DNA of 64,000 bases from Brachionus manjavacas (GCA_019054805.1 JAHQIY010000006.1:3224001-3288000); one strand, 5' to 3'; positions 23,349 to 35,567 are shown, counted from the stretch's first letter. Translations and numbers: made by a program. Notes: generated from the letters alone by a model not told the origin.

Positions 23349-23730
23349 TCTCATTTCTTACATAATCTTAAGTAATTTAACGTAAACACATATTTTTTGG
23401 TAAAATTTTTAATTAAATATATAGTAGTAGTAGGAGTAGTAGTAGTTCTTGCTGCGACACCAAAAATGTAGATTGTCTAAGCCCATCACCGCCAATATAA
23501 TCATTATAAAATTACTAAAATTACTAAAATTCGATGAGCATAATTTTTTACATATTATTTGATAAAATTTATTAAAAAATTAAACTCATCGAATTTTAGT
23601 AACAAAAAATAAGAAAGTAAACTGAAAAATTTTTAGTTATAATTTTAAAATTATCATATATTTAATTAAAAATTTTAATAAAAAATATTCAATTTACGTA
23701 AAAGTACTTAATTAAGGTAAGAAATGAGAA
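23349..23730. repeat. Large inverted-repeat element with a second repeat nested inside
   Basis: The arms 23349-23423 and about 23653-23730 are imperfect reverse complements (CTCATTTCTTAC near 23350 against GTAAGAAATGAG near 23718, and TTTTTAATTAAATATA against TATATTTAATTAAAAA). An inner pair, ATTACTAAAATTCGATGAG near 23513-23532 against CTCATCGAATTTTAGTAA near 23585-23602, lies within it. The segment 23418-23500 with GTAGTAGTAG and CTGCGACACC resembles the repeat at 3786-3820 and looks like an insertion. No coding frame. Confidence 0.6.
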
Positions 23731-24833
23731 GATATTTTTTTTTTTAAATTTTTTAGAAACAAATGCTCATACTGAAAGATAAATTTTTTGATAAAAAAAT
23801 TAATATTAAATGAAAACGTTTAAAAATTAAATCCTTTAATAGTTAGAATTATTACACTCAATATTTTGCTTAAATAATGTTAAGCTTTGCTTAAAATAAA
23901 ACTCAGAAAAATTTAAAAACATTTGAAGTACCAAAATTTCAAATTTTTGATAATAACTCTTAGTAGATCTTTGCAAAAATTCAAGAAAATTCAGGTAACA
24001 AATTTTGTAGAATAAAATAACTTATTCTATTCTGAAAAATCAAATATTAAATTCCATTGATCACATGATCAATGAAATTTAGCATTTATGTCATCACTGA
24101 AGCTTTAATGAAAAATAATAATGATTATTTTTTTTCAAAAATTAATAAAGACAGCCTTTTATCAATAATTTGCAAAATTTTAAAAAATTTGTATGCTGAA
24201 TTTATTAATTCTGAAATTTATGGAATTCCTTTAATCAGAAAAAAAATATAATTAATATTTTTAAATTCCAATTTGTCAGCAGTTAAGTAAACACAATTAT
24301 TTAATAAATTATATTTGATTAAATACTAATGATTTGAATTAACTTTGATAAAAAATTAAATATTTTTTTCAAATTGATTGTCAATTTATCAAATATTCAT
24401 AATCCGATTTCCTTAAACAGAAAAAATTTCGAATAAGGAAATTTTAGACTTAACTCTGTCAAAAATTTTTAAATAATCGCAAATCTGCGTTTAATCATTT
24501 TAATTAGCATTATTCTCAATAGATGATCAATTTATAAAAATATGATCATTTCCCAAAAGTAATAATTTTTAAAGCTTTAAAGATCTTGAAATTAAAAAAA
24601 AAAAAATTTGCTAATTTCCGAAATATTTTGTTTTGATAAAATTTTTTACTAATAAATTTTTGTTTTTAACTTCTTTCCTTAATTTTAATAACGGGAGTTC
24701 AAAATAAAATGTTCAAAATTTTGATAACTAAAAAAATATGTTTTTATTGAGCTAATTTTAGCTAGTTTATCTTAATACAAATATTTAATAAACTTTAATA
24801 ATTAAGAGAATTATATAATCAAGAAATAATATA

Positions 24834-25510
24834 TGTTTAATACCTTATTTTAAAGTGCAATAAAACACGATTAAAATGAGCCCTTATTTTAAATGGCATA
24901 TAGTTCAAAAGTTGTTTGAGTTCGTTCAATTTTGCTTTTTTCCAAAAAAATTGGCCTGCAAATTCAACATATAAATTCTCGCAATTTTCATCTATAGAAT
25001 GCCACTGTAAAAAAGAAAAGACACCTAAACTTGGATGAATTAAACGAAAAATTAGAATTTTCCGTAAAGAAAAGTCCAAAAAAGAGCTGTGAAACACTTT
25101 AGCTCAAGAGTAAGAAAAGTAAGAAATTTAGGCAAGTTAAACCAGAAAGAATTGTATGTATTTTTAAAGTTTTCTTACAACAAGTTAATCGGTTTACTTA
25201 CATAATTTTTTTAAGTACTGTTCTGGGGCATAATCTTATGAAGTGAGTAAGCACAATTTTGAAATTTTTTTGAAGATTCATGCAGGACTAATTAAAGCTA
25301 AGTCATCAATTAATTAAATTTAAAAGTTTTTAATGAAGACTTGCCTTTCGGCAGATTGAGAAAAGTAAATAGATACTTTCATTTTTTAAGTAATCCAAGA
25401 AAGTAAAATTTTAGTCTATTTTTTCAAATAACTTTGGAAGATAGCCCTGAAAAATAACTAAGGGCTCATTTAAATCGTGTTCTATTATCTTTAAAATAAG
25501 ATATTAAACA
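24834..25510. mobile_element. Non-autonomous foldback element with TA flanks (Tc1/mariner-type MITE)
   Basis: The first about 57 bases (TGTTTAATACCTTATTTTAA at the left tip, ATGAGCCCTTA further in) are the imperfect reverse complement of the last about 57 bases (TAAGGGCTCATTTAAATCG, ending ATATTAAACA). TA dinucleotides flank both tips (24832-24833 and 25511-25512), as expected for Tc1/mariner insertion. The roughly 560-base interior contains no transposase frame. Confidence 0.6.
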
Positions 25511-26160
25511 TAAATATTTTCTTGGTAAAAATTAGATTTTTTAAATTTTTTTAATCACTAAAGTCTATCAAATATTTTTACAAAATTTGAATTCAATAAA
25601 ATTTAGATGTATTTAAATCAGGAACTTTTCAATTTTTTGAAATTAATTTTTTTATTTGGAGGAGTGTATTTTTAAATGATTTAAATTTCGTGCTGATCAA
25701 TAAAAGTAATTAACAAAAAAAGCAATTTATTTTAATTGTTTTCGATGAATATTTTTAAAAAGTTTAACCTCGCAAAGTAAAAAAAGTTAGGAGAAATTAA
25801 TTTTCCTCGTCACTGTGCGTCTTCATGTTAACCCAACATGAAAGAAAGGGTTGGCGAAAAGCTTAATTAAACTTTAACAATAAATAAACTATAGATCCAC
25901 TCTACCGAGAAAAATAAAAAAGCAAATAAAAAATGTCACGTTCCAAAAATTACACATTTGCATTCCTTTTTACAGATAACTTACCTAGTACTATTGACAA
26001 ACAAGAATCTTAAATTAATTTATTTTTAATTTAATTTCTTCAATTAACAAAAGCACGAAACAATATGTTTAAGTAGTTTGTTCAAACCATATTTATCAAA
26101 GTGCTTAAAACTCCTATTTGACTAAAACAATTAAAAACTTATTTTCAAGAGAATTGCAAA
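25511..26160. other. Upstream region of the SLC45-type gene
   Basis: AT-rich sequence directly upstream of the transporter start codon. No motif stands out that I would name as a promoter element. Confidence 0.4.
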
Positions 26161-27944
26161 ATGACTATGAGCTTCAAAATACATCATTTAATAAACAAAA
26201 TCAACGAGTCTGAGCCAACTCAGAGGGATTTTGACAATGTTTTCCGTCGCAAGACCAAACTAGAACTCATATGCATAAGCCTAGTTGTGTTCGGAATAGA
26301 AATTTGTTATGCAGCCGAGACTGCGTTTGTTTCACCTATACTTCAAAAAATCGGCATACCAATCGAGTATACTTCAATGGTTTGGGGTCTGAGTCCAATC
26401 GTGGGGTTTTTTGCTTGCCCTATTCTTGGTTCATTGTCAGATGAGTGTCATTCACCGCTTGGCAGACGTAGACCATTCATTATACTCTATTCGATCGGAA
26501 TAATGATCGGTTTGATTTTGACTGGATATGGCCACATAATCGGAAATTTTTTTTCCAATGGATCTGGCGATATTAATACATATGTAATCATTCTGACAAT
26601 AATTGGTGTTGTTTTGCTAGATTTTAACTGTGATGCTTGCCAAAGCCCAGCTCGGGCTTACTTAATCGACATTAGCCAAGAAAATGATCACTCTGTGGGT
26701 CTAAGTACATTCACTGTAATGGCCGGAGCGGGCGGATGCATAGGTTATGTCCTAGGTGGAATCCCATGGAATTTTTTAAACAATGAAGTGACTGAGAAAA
26801 AATTAATTCTCTTGGAAAATGATACTTGGGCCAATTGTACTGAATTTGTAACCCCGGGTGACATAGCATACAGTCATAAACAAATCCTATTTACCATTGT
26901 CGCTGTGATCTATGTTATATGCGCATTTTTGAGTTTGACGAGTTTTAAAGAAATACCACTTGATTCTTTAAAGGATAGAAAAAATCTTAAATTAGACAAA
27001 ATTATTGATATTTTTGACGAAGAAGAAGAAAAGTCTCCTATTTCATATGATGATATAATAAGTTTAGATCGAATGTCTATTATAGAAAATAGAAATTGTA
27101 AATATACAAATATTGAAATGCTTAAAGTTCACATTAAATCTGTCTTGAACATGCCAGATTCGCTTCTATGGCTTTGTATTACTCACTTATTTTGCTGGAT
27201 GTCACTATTATGCTATTCCTTATATTTCACCGATTTTGTTGGTGAAGAAGTTTTCGGTAATTTATTGGAAGAAAATTGTCTAATTTTTAAAAATTGTTAT
27301 TTAGGAGGTGTTCCATCAGATAAAGAAAAAAACGCTGAATTAAATCAAAAATATGACAACGGAGTAAGAATAGGGAGTTTTTGCATGGGACTCTATTCCC
27401 TATCGTGTTCATTTTATTCTTATTATTTGGAAAAGATCATATATAAATTTAGTATTTTAGATTATTTATTTAGAATAAAACAATACTTAAATTTGTTTTT
27501 TAGACACAAGAAAAGTGTATACATTCAGCCCGTTAATTTACTCTTTTGGAATGCTTATACTTGGTATTTCAAAATCTAAGGCAATAATTGGAATTGCGTC
27601 ATTAACAGCAGGTGTTATGTACTCATGCTTGTTTACCATACCTTTTATTCTAGTTGCAAAATACCATACCAAAGAAAGCGTAATAATCAAACAAAATTTT
27701 TTTAAAATTTGCTATTTTTTTTTTTAAGTTCGAATTGTTGTCAAACGAATCACGCCAGACAAGAGGCTTAGGAACAGATATAGCTATTGTTAGTTCAATG
27801 GTATTTGTTGCACAATTTTTTTTGTCAATATTTATTGGCTTTTTTATCAAATTAATTGGAACCAAAACAGTTGTCGTCTTCGCTTCGTCATTTTTTTCTT
27901 TATGTGCATCATTTTCAGCACAAAATATTCTTTATTTAGATTAA
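26161..27944 (+). CDS. SLC45-family sugar/proton symporter (major facilitator)
   Basis: Twelve-span major facilitator carrier related to SLC45 proteins and plant sucrose transporters, probably moving a sugar with protons. Exons 26161-27451, 27504-27679 and 27729-27944; 560 residues. The first span contains GIEICYAAETAFVSPILQ; the loop after TM2 has the family signature LGRRRPFII near residue 100; TM4 reads DFNCDACQSPARAYLID; TM5 has MAGAGGCIGYVLGGIPW. The second half has CWMSLLCYSLYFTDFVGEEV (TM7), and a long non-conserved central loop of charged residues separates the halves, as is usual here. The conserved RGLGTDIAIVSSMVFVAQ of TM11 lies on the last exon. The start ATG is followed by a second one two codons later (MTM), so the exact start is a minor uncertainty. 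I cannot assign one of SLC45A1-A4. Confidence 0.93.
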
Positions 27945-28321
27945 ATTTTAATTTTTTTTTTTTTTTAAATTTTAAGAAAGCAAAATTTTTCAATCAAATA
28001 ATAATTAATATCATTTTTGTAAGATCACACTTTTTACAAATAAATTTTGAGAATGATTTCATTAAATTTTTATTTATTTTATTTTTTAAATCTTCTAAGT
28101 CACATTGAGATTTTAAATAAAAATATCAAAGAAGTTAAAAAATTCTACGATACACCAAAAAAAGTATTAAGTTAAAAAACTGTTAAAATTTTTCTTCTTT
28201 TTTTTACGACAAGCGTAATACCTCAAAAATATGTTGATTGACACTCATTTTTAAAAATAAATATAAAAAATTACTCTCTTGATATAATTTTTGAACAAAT
28301 TAAAGCACTTTTAAACCCAAA

Positions 28322-28470
28322 ATGCCAATTCAAACACCTGAAAGTTGTCTTATTAGTAAAGAGGACAGAATAAGAGTTGTTAATTTTCGGCATAACGAAA
28401 AATGATATTCCGAAATAACGAATGATCTTAATCGATCCAAATCATGTGTAAAGACTATTATTGATTATGA
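28322..28470 (+). pseudogene. Fragment of a Tc1-like transposase (N-terminal helix-turn-helix)
   Basis: The plus frame from ATG 28322 reads ISKEDRIRVVNFRHNEK, then one stop (TGA), then YSEITNDLNRSKSCVKTII. This is the paired-domain pattern 'ED..RVV.L...G.S..EIA..LNRS.S.V...I' of Tc1/IS630-type transposases. Nothing of the catalytic domain follows; a palindromic element begins 20 bases further on. It is a dead remnant. Confidence 0.6.
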
Positions 28471-28497
28471 TTGATGATGATTTATATTTATAGTGAC

Positions 28498-28777
28498 CAG
28501 ACTTGTTTTTAAGTCACAGTTTTAAGTCTAAGTCAGAAAAATTTAAGTCAAAGCCAATGTCTTAAAAATTATTTTCATTTTATTGGCGAAGTTTAGTCGA
28601 GTCAACTAATTTTCTGATTTTTAAACTAAAATTTTTTTGGATTAAAATAAAAAATCATATTTATTTTTTAGTTTAAAAATCAGAAAATTAGTTGACTTGA
28701 CTAAACTTCACTAAAAGAAAAAAATTTAAGTCATTGACTTGACTTGACTTAAGACTTGTGACTTAAAAACAAGTCTG
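28498..28777. mobile_element. hAT-like MITE, palindromic along its whole length, with 8-base target duplication
   Basis: The element begins CAGACTTGTTTTTAAGTCAC and ends with its reverse complement CTTAAAAACAAGTCTG (one inner base differs nearby). It is flanked on both sides by ATAGTGAC (28490-28497 and 28778-28785), a perfect 8-base duplication as made by hAT transposases. The inner arms 28588-28631 and 28666-28709 pair over 44 bases with one mismatch. GACTT/AAGTC units are repeated through the outer arms. No coding frame. A related copy lies at 41389-41713. Confidence 0.85.
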
Positions 28778-28954
28778 ATAGTGACTAGGTTACTTGAGTA
28801 CTGCGGGACTTTGATCCTTTTGAACTCGAAGCAGGTCAATTAGATTCGCTTCCGGATGAAAAATCTATAAATCCTTCTTTTTCATCTTGAAGGTATTCTT
28901 CAAGATCAACAAAAAGACTATCGTTTTCAAAGAATTTCATACAACTCATTTCTT

Positions 28955-29651
28955 TTTTTTCTGATTATGCCAAAAATAGTTTATCTAACTTTAGCTTTAG
29001 GCAGTGTACCATCCTGTATGTCCTGTGCAAGATTATATGTTTTTAGCTTATTTCTAATTAAGTTGTTTGTTTTGATGGCTTTAGACAGGTATCTATTAGT
29101 CATAAAGCAAGATCTTTTACCACAGGGTCGATTTCAACTAGATTGTATAGTGAAGCTACCGGCTCGTCTCTTGGTCGACTAAAAGCATATCTAATTGTCT
29201 TTCTCTCGATTGTTTCCAAACTTTTCTGGTTCGACACGGACATCATTAGAGCTGCAAATGGGACATATTCTATTACCAGTCTGATTAATCCTTTAAATGT
29301 AGTCATTTTTGTTCTATTGGAAGCTCCCCAGTTTTTACTACCTATTAAAATGATTATGTTGAGCTGACGAGTTGTTCTTTCTTTTAAAATTTTAGCATAT
29401 TGATTTAGCCTTAGTTCGGAATCGGGAAATGTTACACCTAGAAATTTCAGGTTTTTTTCATGGATAATTTTTTTCCCACCATTATTTAAATTAAACTCAT
29501 GGCTGATGTTTCTAGATTTTTTATTAAATAAAATACAAGCAGTTTTGGCTGTGCTGACACTTAACCGGCATTTAAACATCCATTTGCAAATTTTGGTAAA
29601 AAAAAATTGTACTTGACCATCACACAACCTAATACATAAATTTTTGTACAT
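28955..29651 (-). mobile_element. LINE fragment, 3' part of reverse transcriptase ORF
   Basis: An open minus-strand stretch of 183 codons (29651-29100) reads WMFKCRLSVSTAKTACILF, then KNLKFLGVTF (the 'xxxxLGVxxD' motif after the catalytic core), GASNRTKMTTFKGLIRLVIE and SLETIERKTIRYAF. This is the thumb and C-terminal region of a Jockey/I-type LINE. After a TGA it continues in another frame to about 28955. The FADD core is absent, so this is a 5'-truncated dead copy. Upstream (about 29660-30080) there may be more of it, but the match is too weak to claim. Confidence 0.7.
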
Positions 29652-30442
29652 ATAAACTACCAGTTAGAAAATAAAAAGCTTCCAAAAAATTTGTAGTACA
29701 ACTTTTGTGGAGTGGAATAATATTCTCGTCACGTGATTCGGAAGGGTCTCTCTTAGCTCATAGAATTTAATTAACCGTAAGGATAGTGATTCCAAAATTT
29801 GAGGACCCGTCATATTTAAAAACTCCAGGATTTCCTTTATCACTGCCCATTTCATTACTATGATCAAGTTTGATTAATTTTTTTAAATATCTTCTTTTGA
29901 GAAGAAAACTCTTGGATCAACTATTTATCTCTCATTCTGTAGCACAAAACACTTTGAAATTGATTGTTCATAAATTACACAAATCTCTTTTGAATCTGTT
30001 GTAATTTCTTTATACATTTTTCTTAGTACCTCGATTGGTTCCCTTGGTTTGTGAAGTCCATTTACGTAATGGAAAAAAAAAATTTTGGACCAGTTTAAGA
30101 TTTTTTTTAATTTTTTCCTCGTAATTCGTTTCCTTTTTTAATTAACTCTACATTGAATTCTATAATTATTATAAAGTATGTGGTTACTGGCTAAATACTT
30201 CTTCCAAAGATCTTTATTTTGGTTTAAATGTTTGAGTTAATTTTCCTCAAGTTAAAAGGGCTGTTTTTTATCTCTGATTGTTTTAAAAGGAATACATTTA
30301 AGACAACGCTCATTTAAAAAAATTTAAAAAATAATTATAACTATTCTGTGTATTTAAACCATTGAAGAGGTGTTCCAATCAACTTAATTTAACTTTTAGG
30401 TCTTTGTTCATTGTATCCTAATGCAGGAATATTTTGCAATTA

Positions 30443-30481
<39 letters not shown>

Positions 30482-31397
30482 TTCAGCCTCATAGGCAATT
30501 TAAAATTGAATAAAAAAATAAAATATAATTTAAGTTACATTGAAGACTTTGAGTAAAAGATTTAAATTTATCATTGTAAAATATTAAATTTAAATAATTC
30601 ATCCTTTAATATAGTATACATTAATATTTTCTGTTTATTAAAAAGAAATTGTGAAAAACATTATCTCAAAAATAATTGCAACATCCCAAGCACGAAGATT
30701 GTCACTAAAAATCTATTTAGTTTTATCATAAACATTTAATTCTTATTTATGATATAAATTAAATATTTAAAAAAAAAAAGTTTGGTAGAAAATCCAAAAC
30801 TTTTTTTAAAATAAATAAAAATAAAAAATAAATTGCATATTCACAATTATGAATTAACACGATTCTGAATACTCTGATGAAGCTTGTAGGCATTAAATTA
30901 GATTATGTCAAACTAATGCATTTTGATGTAAATGATAGGAAATTTTTTATAATTGATGACAAAAGAAGGTCTAAAAAGTCAATTAATGGAGACAAAAAAA
31001 TATTTTTAAATATCAATATTTAATTATATGGGAAAAAAAATATAATTTTTTGGCATAGAAATAAGCGACAGTTACTTTCTGTTAAGCTTTAATTATTTTT
31101 AATTGTAAATGCTTGTGACAGAATTCCTCTAGATAGGTGGCGTTCTTTAATTAAGTAAAAATGAGATAAATCTTAAATTGACAACCTTTTCCGAGACGCC
31201 ATTTAAAAATTCTTAAAAATTTTTTGAAAACTGTTAAAAACCATTTATTTGTGTGTTCAAAATTATTTAAAAATAAACAAATTTTAATTTATTTTTTTAT
31301 TAGACTTAAGAATTATTTGATAAAATAATTTACACTTCGGAAAAATTAAAGATGAAGAAAAAAATAACAATTGACCGTATATTCACACAAACACTAA
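29652..31397. other. Intergenic, LINE fragment to BiP 3' end
   Basis: AT-rich DNA downstream of BiP (which is read leftwards). It contains an ATT microsatellite at 30442-30480. No gene is supported. Confidence 0.45.
30442..30480. repeat. ATT trinucleotide microsatellite
   Basis: About twelve uninterrupted copies of the ATT unit in a non-coding stretch. Confidence 0.9.
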
Positions 31398-33374
31398 TTA
31401 GAGTTCATCATTTGTTTCAGATCCGGCTGAGCCAGCATTTCCAGAGTTTTGTTGATATAACTTGGTCATAATTGGATTAACTATTTCTTCCAGTTCTTTT
31501 TTTTGATTTTTTAACTCTTCAACATCAGCATCCGAGTTCGATTCCAACCATTTAATTTTCTCCTCGACAGCCGAATTTATCTTTTCTTTTTCATCTTCAG
31601 ACAATTTGCTTCCGAGTTTTTCTTTATCACTCAATTGATTCTTTAGTGAATAGGCATACGACTCTAGTTCGTTTTTGGCTTCGACTTTTTCTTTGACTTT
31701 TTTGTCATCATCGGCAAACTTCTCAGCATCTTTAATCATTCTCTCGATTTCTTCCGGCGACAGTCTATTTTGGTTATTATTGATCACAATGTTGTTCTTG
31801 TTGCCAGTTCCTTTATCTTCAGCGCTGACTTTTAGGATACCGTTTGCATCAATTTCGAAGGTGACCTCAATTTGTGGAACCCCTCTCGGAGCTGGTGGTA
31901 TTCCGGTAAGGTCAAATTTTCCCAATAAATGGTTATCTTTGGTCATGGGACGTTCACCTTCATAAACAGCGATTGTGACTGTTGGCTGATTGTCAGATGC
32001 AGTTGAAAAAACTTGAGATTTTTTTGTTGGGATGACAGTATTACGTGGTATTAATTTTGTCATGACACCACCGACAGTTTCAATACCCATAGTCAATGGA
32101 TTGACATCAAGTAAGACCACCTCACCTCCGACATCCTCGCCAGATAATACACCCCCTTGAACAGCAGCACCATAAGCCACAGCTTCATCTGGATTAATAC
32201 CTCTACTTGGTTCTTTTCCATCGAAAAAATCTTTTACCAATTGTTGAACTTTTGGAATTCTAGTTGAACCTCCCACTAGTACTATTTCATCGACATCACT
32301 TTTCTTGAGTCCAGCATCCTCCAACACCTTTTGAACTGGCTTCAACGTATTGCGGAACAAATCAATGTTCAACTCTTCAAAACGTGCTCTGGTAAATGTT
32401 TCAGAAAAGTCTTCACCATCATAAAATGACTCGATTTCAATTCTAGTATCAAATTGGGATGACAAAGTTCTCTTGGCTTTTTCTACTTCTCTTCGCAATT
32501 TTTGCACAGCTCTATGATCTTTTCTGATGTCCTTTCCAGATTTCTTTTTGAACAACTTAATAAAGTGCTCCATAACTCGATTATCAAAGTCTTCACCACC
32601 CAAATGAGTGTCACCATTTGTAGCAATTACTTCGAACACTCCATTATCAATGGTCAACAAGGATACATCAAAAGTACCACCACCTAAGTCAAATACTAGA
32701 ATATTCTTTTCGCCCTCTTTTTTGTCTAAACCGTAGGCAATGGCAGCCGCAGTTGGCTCATTAATAATTCTCAGCACAGTAAGACCTGCGATTATGCCAG
32801 CATCTTTGGTAGCTTGACGCTGAGCGTCATTGAAATAGGCTGGTACAGTGACAACAGCATGAGTTACATTTTTGCCAAGATAAGACTCAGCGATCTCTTT
32901 CATTTTGCCCAAAACCATGGCTGAAATTTCCTCAGCCGCAAATTTTTTCTCTTGACCACCGGCATTTACTTTTACATAGGGTTTCTTATTTTTTTCTACC
33001 ACTCTAAATGGCCAGTATTTCATATCGCTTTGCACCGATGAATCGCCAAACTCGCGACCAATTAAGCGCTTGGCATCAAAGATTGTATTCTCTGGATTCG
33101 ACGTCAGCTGGTTTTTGGCTGCGTCACCTATCAGTCTTTCGCCTTCGCTTGTGAACGCAACATATGATGGTGTAATACGATTGCCTTGATCATTGGCAAT
33201 TATTTCAACACGACCATTTTTGACTACACCTACACAAGAATAGGTTGTGCCTAAATCAATACCGATCACAGTTCCGTAGCTCTCTTTGTCCGATTTTCCA
33301 TCTTGAGCATACAACTCAATTACCAAATAAGTGGCCAATACCACCAAAAATAAAAACTTGGTATTCTTAAACAT
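31398..33374 (-). CDS. HSPA5: BiP/GRP78, endoplasmic reticulum Hsp70 chaperone
   Basis: ER-lumenal Hsp70 that folds secretory proteins and senses unfolded-protein stress. One uninterrupted frame of 658 residues with no intron, unlike every other long gene here. The N-terminus is a signal peptide ([17 protein letters not shown], residues about 7-23). The ATPase domain has [53 protein letters not shown] and the BiP-type [16 protein letters not shown]; the linker is [17 protein letters not shown]. The substrate-binding domain has [17 protein letters not shown]. The C-terminus is NDEL, an unusual form of the KDEL/HDEL retrieval signal (codons 31401-31412). Upstream on its own strand, a CCACG with a CCATT ten bases before it resembles an ER-stress element. 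Confidence 0.98.
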   Translation of the reverse strand: MFKNTKFLFLVVLATYLVIELYAQDGKSDKESYGTVIGIDLGTTYSCVGVVKNGRVEIIANDQGNRITPSYVAFTSEGERLIGDAAKNQLTSNPENTIFDAKRLIGREFGDSSVQSDMKYWPFRVVEKNKKPYVKVNAGGQEKKFAAEEISAMVLGKMKEIAESYLGKNVTHAVVTVPAYFNDAQRQATKDAGIIAGLTVLRIINEPTAAAIAYGLDKKEGEKNILVFDLGGGTFDVSLLTIDNGVFEVIATNGDTHLGGEDFDNRVMEHFIKLFKKKSGKDIRKDHRAVQKLRREVEKAKRTLSSQFDTRIEIESFYDGEDFSETFTRARFEELNIDLFRNTLKPVQKVLEDAGLKKSDVDEIVLVGGSTRIPKVQQLVKDFFDGKEPSRGINPDEAVAYGAAVQGGVLSGEDVGGEVVLLDVNPLTMGIETVGGVMTKLIPRNTVIPTKKSQVFSTASDNQPTVTIAVYEGERPMTKDNHLLGKFDLTGIPPAPRGVPQIEVTFEIDANGILKVSAEDKGTGNKNNIVINNNQNRLSPEEIERMIKDAEKFADDDKKVKEKVEAKNELESYAYSLKNQLSDKEKLGSKLSEDEKEKINSAVEEKIKWLESNSDADVEELKNQKKELEEIVNPIMTKLYQQNSGNAGSAGSETNDEL

Positions 33375-33540
33375 CTGTGTAAAATTCTTATTTTTTCACC
33401 TAGAATTTTAAATTTCTACTTGATTTTTTTGCTAAAAATTTCTTTATTTATAGTCGCTGTTCATAGTTTTTTTTGGATTAGCCGAAATCTCTAGTACACT
33501 CGCTCAAATTTGATCGGTTAGCAAAATTTGCTTTTGATTA

Positions 33541-33560
33541 CGTGGTTTAATTTTGAATGG
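33541..33560 (-). promoter_or_regulatory. Possible ER stress response element upstream of BiP
   Basis: On the minus strand, CCATT, ten bases and CCACG lie about 170 bases before the BiP start codon. The known element is CCAAT-N9-CCACG, bound by NF-Y and ATF6/XBP1. Here the first box has one change and the spacing is one base longer. The position and the gene make it plausible; the mismatch keeps confidence low. Confidence 0.3.
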
Positions 33561-34148
33561 TTTGTTATGAGGGTGCATTTCTAATTTAGTCGAAGATAAA
33601 TTCTAATTTTGCATATATAAAACCTTAAAAACTATTTTAATATATGTGAATATTTTTTGTTTTTTTGACAAATGTTCTTACTCGATTGGATAATTTGATT
33701 CTAATCATAGTAGAGTTTATTTTGAAAAATAAGTTGACGTCTAGTATTTCTAAGTTTTAAATTTATTTTGAATCTCATAACCTAACAGCAAATGTTATAG
33801 TTAACAAAAAAAACACTTTTAACTTTATTAATTTCTTTTTAATTTAATCTGTTAAAAATAGTCAAGTACCCTAAATTACAAAAATAAATAAGAAATTTAA
33901 AAATTTTTAATAAACTTTGTTTTTTAGATTTTGATTTAATCGACCGTTCAAGACAAAATATGATTAAATTAGAAAGCCAAAAAGTTAACTTTTAAAAAAT
34001 ATTTTGACTTTAAAAAATGCTAGTCTAGAATTTTTGTTTCTAAAATATTTAAAAAAATTGTTAAATTAATAACAATTTTTTATCGATATTGAATTGAAAT
34101 ATATATCTAATTTACTTTCTACTGGAATCGTTACTTTCTATATAAATA

Positions 34149-34965
34149 ACGGGTGTAGAATAAAAATGGCAAAAAATTAATTTTATCATTAAAAATTTTT
34201 ATTTAATAAAGGTTTTAATTTTTTTTTAAATTATAACTGAGCCCTCCTATTTTGAAAAAATAATATCAGTTAAGGTATTGAACTCCATGCTATCGAGCCT
34301 CGAGCGAACAGTCTTGGCATGGTCTTGTACAACCTTTGGGTCCATATTGCTCAGACAAGTGCAAATTTTTTTTCTGATTTGCTTAAGATTTTTGGCCTTC
34401 CAATTACCCTCAAAAACTTAAGCTTTCAAATTTTCCCAAAAATCTTCAATTGCTTTTGGTACGTTTGCTGGATTCACTTCTTTGGCAACAACCTTATATT
34501 TTTATCCAAGATATAATTCTGTACCATATTCGCATAATGAGATGATGCTTAATCAGCCCAAAATACATAATTTCCATCCTGATAATATACTTTAATCATT
34601 GGTTCAAGTCGTTTCTTAATACACTCTCCAAGGTAGACATGTTAATTGACCGCTTAACCACTAGGTACAAGTAGGTTCATTACAATCTCCGGCGTCTTGC
34701 AAACGTTACTGCTATAAAGTGAATTGCCTTGCAACTTTAGCTTTTGGCAAATTTTGGTTACTTTTTATAAAGTTGTAGAAATCTTTTTTGATGGTTTTGT
34801 ACATTTTTAAACTAACAACTTGTCGAAAATTCAGCATTATGATCTTAATTTTCTTTAAAGCTAGGATCAGCCTGATTTTAAATTTTGAAAAAAATTGGAA
34901 AAGGTCTTGTCCACTCTTATAGCAAATTAAAATAAACTTTTGCTCTATTTTTTTTCTACACCCGT
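34149..34965 (-). mobile_element. Dead Tc1/mariner-type transposon
   Basis: Inverted ends of about 30 bases (ACGGGTGTAGAATAAAAATG on the left, its imperfect complement at the right ending CTACACCCGT) are flanked by TA (34147-34148 and 34966-34967). The minus strand contains broken transposase: YYQDGNYVFWAD, a stop, ASSHYANMVQNYILD, then NPANVPKAIEDFWENLK and NWKAKNLKQIRKKI. This is the DDE/D C-terminal pattern 'WPDLASSHY...NPPNVPELRPIEDFW' of IS630-Tc1-mariner enzymes. Stops and a frameshift are present and the N-terminal half is missing, so it is an internally deleted, inactive copy. Confidence 0.75.
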
Positions 34966-35567
34966 TATTACACATATTTTTGAGCCGGTCTTCGTCCTGG
35001 CTTTCTAGATAGGACAAGTAATGAAACTGAACCGGGAACATGAATGTACCTATTTCTTATCTTTTTGGCTTTATTTTGGAAAATTCTAAAATATTTTTCA
35101 TTAACTTAAATGTTTAAAATTCTTAAAATATGCATAATACTTATAGAATTTTCGTGATTTTCGTGATTAAATTTTTAAAGTTTCAAATCATAAACAGTGG
35201 TCAGACATGTTAATTTTGATTCTGATAACTTCCTCCGTATTCTATCGATTTTATTAATTTTTTTTTTAACCAAAGATACTAATTTCTTTAAAAAATTTGT
35301 TTTTAAATTTTTGTTATCTGAGTCTAAATTTCAAAAATATTTGAATTTAGAATATCTGAGACTACGGATTATGATTTGGGAACTTTAATTTATTTAATCT
35401 TCAAAATATTTTTTTGGTTCAAAAAGTTTATAATTTTCTCAGATTGAATTAATCTAGAGTACAACTAGATATTTAAAAAAGACATTTTGTTTTATCAAAT
35501 ATATTTTAAAAATGTCGTCTATCATTTAATAGTTTAAAAAAAAAAGCCTTGGTTCTTTCAGAATCAC

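Noticed and set aside
24837-25097. 86-codon minus-strand frame
   Set aside because: It lies inside the TA-flanked foldback element and includes one inverted arm, so it is best explained by the element.
31675-31965. Plus-strand frames opposite the BiP gene
   Set aside because: Antisense shadows of a strongly conserved coding sequence.
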